A stretch of DNA of 57,856 nt, from the NCBI RefSeq assembly GCF_003994475.1, contig NZ_RZNY01000024.1:9039-66894 (forward strand), given 5' to 3'. This DNA is from Paenibacillus anaericanus. Its GTDB lineage: Bacteria > Bacillota > Bacilli > Paenibacillales > Paenibacillaceae. Position numbers and translations under genes: made by a program. Every line of letters begins with the position of its first letter. Position 1 is the stretch's first letter. Below are positions 55,314-57,856 of this stretch, one piece after another. The notes beneath the pieces were generated by a model. It was not told the DNA's origin. It was given only the letters and a program-made list of their open reading frames with translations, and made no database searches.

Positions 55314-56716
55314 TTCGCAAAAACCAGCGATTTTTGACCCAATTATATGTCCTTACTGATTTTGCATTCATTCAAATCGCCTTCTTGTTAGCCTGGTGGT
55401 TGAAATTCGAAAGCGGATGGATTGAACATACTCCTCCTTTGCCTGTAGAGACTTATTTCTTTTGGAGTTTGGTTTATGGCTTCGTTTCAGTCTTTTTAGG
55501 AACGATGATGTTGTTGTATTCACCGAAACGTAAGAAGCGTTTTGCTGATGAAATGGTAAAGATTATTCAAGTTCATTTTACGAGCTTAGTCGTATTGCTC
55601 AGCTTGATGTTTTTCTTTAAGCAGGTTGATATTTCACGTGATTATCTAGCTATATATATGGTCGCTAATCTGATACTGATCTTGCTGTACCGGTATTTCT
55701 TGAAGATGTCATTGAAGCATTTTCGTAAAAAAGGCTACAACAAACAGTTCGTTCTCATTATTGGAGCAGGATCACTTGGCCGCAGATTTCATGACAACCT
55801 GAGACAATACCCCGAGCTTGGATATGAGATTATCGGTTTTCTCGATGATAACCCGGAATTGGGTAGTATTGAATCAAGCAGGTATAAGCCCGTACTCGGA
55901 GCTGTAGATCAACTTGAGGAGATTCTGAAAGACAAGATGATCGACGAGGTTGTATTGGCACTTCCACTTGATGCGCATGCAAGATATTCTAAGATTATTT
56001 CTATTTGTGAAAAAATAGGGGTTCGCACCTTGATCATCCCCGACTTTTTCGACTATCTACCAGCGCGTCCTTATTTCGATAATTTCGCAGGTATGCCAAT
56101 GATTAATGTGCGGGATATTCCGCTCGATCTATCAGGTAACCGGTTGGCTAAGCGATTGTTTGATATTGTGTTCTCCCTAGTAGCTATTTGTATCACATCA
56201 CCGGTGTTACTCGCGGTTGCAATAGGAGTGAAGTTGACCTCACAAGGACCAATTCTTTTCAAACAAGAGCGAGTGGGGCTCAACCGACGTTCTTTTCAAA
56301 TGTATAAATTCCGCTCAATGAAGGTGCTTCCTGAGGGAACGATGGATACGGGGTGGACGACTGAGAATGATCCACGGCGCACGAAATTTGGTGTGTTCCT
56401 TCGTAAGACGAGTCTTGATGAACTGCCACAGTTCTTTAATGTTCTAGCTGGACACATGAGTGTGGTTGGTCCGCGGCCAGAACGTCCTTATTATGTCGAG
56501 CAATTCCGTGAGGAAGTGCCGAAGTATATGGTGAAGCACCATGTCAGACCGGGAATTACCGGATGGGCACAAACGAACGGTCTACGCGGGGATACATCGA
56601 TTGAGGAACGAATTAATCACGATATTTTTTACATTGAAAATTGGTCTATTTTATTTGATATCAAAATTATTTTTAAAACAGTAGTTAACGGTTTTGTAAA
56701 TAAAAATGCCTATTAA
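55310..56716 (+). CDS. Undecaprenyl-phosphate sugar phosphotransferase (WbaP/WcaJ family)
   Basis: A 468-residue polyprenyl glycosylphosphotransferase. N-terminal four helices and a Rossmann-like CoA-binding-type domain (about 145-265, [13 protein letters not shown]) precede a membrane-penetrating helix (about 283-305) and the catalytic domain: [64 protein letters not shown]. It attaches the first sugar phosphate to undecaprenyl phosphate. WsaP and WsfP do this in S-layer glycan loci. The identity of the sugar (glucose or galactose) is open. Confidence 0.94.
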   Translation: MIRKNQRFLTQLYVLTDFAFIQIAFLLAWWLKFESGWIEHTPPLPVETYFFWSLVYGFVSVFLGTMMLLYSPKRKKRFADEMVKIIQVHFTSLVVLLSLMFFFKQVDISRDYLAIYMVANLILILLYRYFLKMSLKHFRKKGYNKQFVLIIGAGSLGRRFHDNLRQYPELGYEIIGFLDDNPELGSIESSRYKPVLGAVDQLEEILKDKMIDEVVLALPLDAHARYSKIISICEKIGVRTLIIPDFFDYLPARPYFDNFAGMPMINVRDIPLDLSGNRLAKRLFDIVFSLVAICITSPVLLAVAIGVKLTSQGPILFKQERVGLNRRSFQMYKFRSMKVLPEGTMDTGWTTENDPRRTKFGVFLRKTSLDELPQFFNVLAGHMSVVGPRPERPYYVEQFREEVPKYMVKHHVRPGITGWAQTNGLRGDTSIEERINHDIFYIENWSILFDIKIIFKTVVNGFVNKNAY

Positions 56717-56802
56717 TATATTACGGGCCTAGGTTCTGCATGTTTTGAGCTTTGATAGATTATCGTGCCTTAGGATATAAAGAAAAGGAATGTCGAAACT
56801 CC

Positions 56803-57690
56803 ATGAAAAAAAGAACTCTATACATCGCTATTGTATCGGCCGTAATTTTAATATTAATTGTGGGGATTGCTACTATAGTCAGACCGAAGAATAATATTGT
56901 AGCCGAAGGCTTCAAGTCACATCGAATGGTAGCCCATGCCATGGGCGGGATTCACGGACAGGCCTATACCAATACCTATGAAGCTTTTGTTGCTAACTAT
57001 GAAAAAGGACTTCGTATTTTCGAAGTAGACTTACTCCTAAGTGCGGATGATGATCTCATTGCTCGTCATGAGTGGGGAAAGAGCTTTACGGCGATGATGG
57101 GCCAACAGGATGAGTTAGAGCCGGAACGTCATGATGGGGTCTTTACCACCGCTGAATTCAAAGAGGCCAAAATCATGGGGCAATACGAGCCATTGACTTG
57201 GGAAGAAATTTTGGACCTTATGGAATTTTACCCTGATGTGTATATCGTCACCGATACCAAGCAGATTAAACCTGAAGAGATTGACCAGATCTTTGGAGAT
57301 ATTGTGGATAGTGCGGAAGCAAAGGATCCAGCGTTGCTTGAGCGAATTGTGCCGCAAATTTACAATCAGCCGATGTGGGATCAACTCCAAGGAATTCATC
57401 CCTTTGAATCCATTATTTTTACACTCTATACGGTTCACGATACGAATGAAGAAGTGACACAGTTTGTGAAGGAGAAGGGAATCACTGCGGTTACGATGTC
57501 AGATACCCGGGCGAATAAAGAGTTGATCTCTTCACTGAATGATCTCGGAGTTCCATCCTATGTCCATACGGTGAATGACCCTAAATTAATGATGAAGCTA
57601 AAAAGAATGGGAGCCTACGGCTTTTACACCGATTTTCTAACGGAGAAGGACGTGGCACGTTCCGAATGGCTTGATTTATTGGGATTATAA
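56803..57690 (+). CDS. Membrane-anchored GDPD/PI-PLC-like protein
   Basis: A 295-residue protein: N-terminal helix (about 5-27), then a TIM-barrel of the glycerophosphodiester phosphodiesterase superfamily, with VAHAMGG (about 45), FEVDLLLSADDDLIARHEW (about 77-95) and VTDTK. The usual AHRG and PENT blocks are replaced by AHAMGG and YTNT, losing the phosphate-binding Arg and a metal Glu, so it belongs to an uncharacterised branch and may have a different substrate. ATG 56803 is preferred; AAAAGGA lies 13 bases upstream. The catalytic domain would face outside. Perhaps acts on a phosphodiester-linked wall or glycan substituent; inferred from place only. Confidence 0.82.
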   Translation: MKKRTLYIAIVSAVILILIVGIATIVRPKNNIVAEGFKSHRMVAHAMGGIHGQAYTNTYEAFVANYEKGLRIFEVDLLLSADDDLIARHEWGKSFTAMMGQQDELEPERHDGVFTTAEFKEAKIMGQYEPLTWEEILDLMEFYPDVYIVTDTKQIKPEEIDQIFGDIVDSAEAKDPALLERIVPQIYNQPMWDQLQGIHPFESIIFTLYTVHDTNEEVTQFVKEKGITAVTMSDTRANKELISSLNDLGVPSYVHTVNDPKLMMKLKRMGAYGFYTDFLTEKDVARSEWLDLLGL

Positions 57691-57754
57691 AGAAGAACGA
57701 AGTTAGAAAGAACCTTGCCGATGGCGAGGCCACTGAAAAAGTCCATATTATATA

Positions 57755-57800
57755 AAAAGCATAATGCTTCTCGAATTTTGAGGAGAATTATGCTTTTTTT
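57755..57800 (+). terminator. Rho-independent terminator closing the glycan locus
   Basis: AAAAGCATAAT pairs with ATTATGCTTTT, the inner CTTCTC partly with GGAGAA, then a T-run. It ends the GDPD-like gene. Confidence 0.85.
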
Positions 57801-57838
57801 CTATATAATTAAGGTACTAATCCGAGTAGGTGAATGTA

Positions 57839-57856
57839 ATGATTAAACAACAACAA
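57839..57856 (+). CDS. Start of next gene, cut by window edge
   Basis: ATG 57839 follows AGGTGA at five bases and opens MIKQQQ to the last base. TATAAT at 57804 could be its -10. Too short to assign. Confidence 0.5.

Overview
The window reads as chromosome from a spore-forming, flagellated Bacillota bacterium, most likely Paenibacillus. The reasons are strong AGGAGG-type ribosome binding sites, frequent TTG/GTG starts, a GerA-type germinant receptor operon, a yhbD-bactofilin operon, an ftsEX/CwlO-like/CtpA/PDZ-protein block, and an S-layer-type glycosylation locus with rml genes in the order A-C-B-D. No rRNA, tRNA, transposase, prophage gene or CRISPR array was found.

Layout. 1-2.5 kb: a partial minus-strand reading frame running off the edge, then yhbD-bacE-bacF (regulator plus two bactofilins, the second frameshifted). 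2.5-5.3 kb: an MFS exporter and a VanW/G5 wall protein, both on the minus strand. 5.5-12 kb: ftsE-ftsX, an M23 wall hydrolase with coiled coil, a carboxy-terminal processing protease, a MinJ-like PDZ membrane protein and a small unknown. 12-13.7 kb: flagellar stator genes. 13.9-19 kb: uvrB-uvrA. 19.2-23.3 kb: germinant receptor operon A-C-D-B, with a frameshift in A. 23.5-31 kb: a small membrane protein, a U32 protein (probably RNA hydroxylation) and a SWIM/SNF2 helicase, separated by repeat-rich intergenic DNA. 31.5-31.7 kb: a 63-residue unknown behind a repeat-built leader.

31.9-57.7 kb is a surface glycan locus: galU, a Wzy_C/TPR oligosaccharyl transferase candidate, a duplicated-domain envelope protein, an ABC glycan exporter (Wzm/Wzt), a methyltransferase, WbsX and RgpF family proteins, a DUF2142 membrane protein, an SMR-type small membrane protein, an FAD oxidoreductase, two DPM-like glycosyltransferases, an epimerase, a TIM-barrel isomerase, rmlACBD, two rhamnosyltransferase-like GT2 enzymes, a polyprenyl-phosphate sugar transferase and a GDPD-like protein. 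A working model: the sugar transferase primes undecaprenyl phosphate, GT2/RgpF/WbsX enzymes extend a rhamnose-containing chain, the methyltransferase may cap it, Wzm/Wzt export it, and the Wzy_C protein attaches it to a surface protein. Genes at 43.2-50 kb look like a separate module making a polyprenyl-phosphate-linked sugar, flipping it and adding it outside the membrane. That module is the best candidate for something undescribed. Genes from about 35.6 to 49 kb are clearly AT-richer (19/60 G+C counted at 36601-36660) than the housekeeping part (31/60 at 15481-15540), suggesting transfer.

Two further themes stand out. Two genes (bacF, gerAA) are each broken by what looks like one missing base, so either real inactivation or sequence error must be settled. 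Intergenic regions carry at least two families of degenerate repeats: a module shared by 1-60, about 15.98-16.05 kb and 31.2-31.54 kb, and arrays with a period of about 50 bp at 23.9-24.15 and 27.1-27.3 kb.
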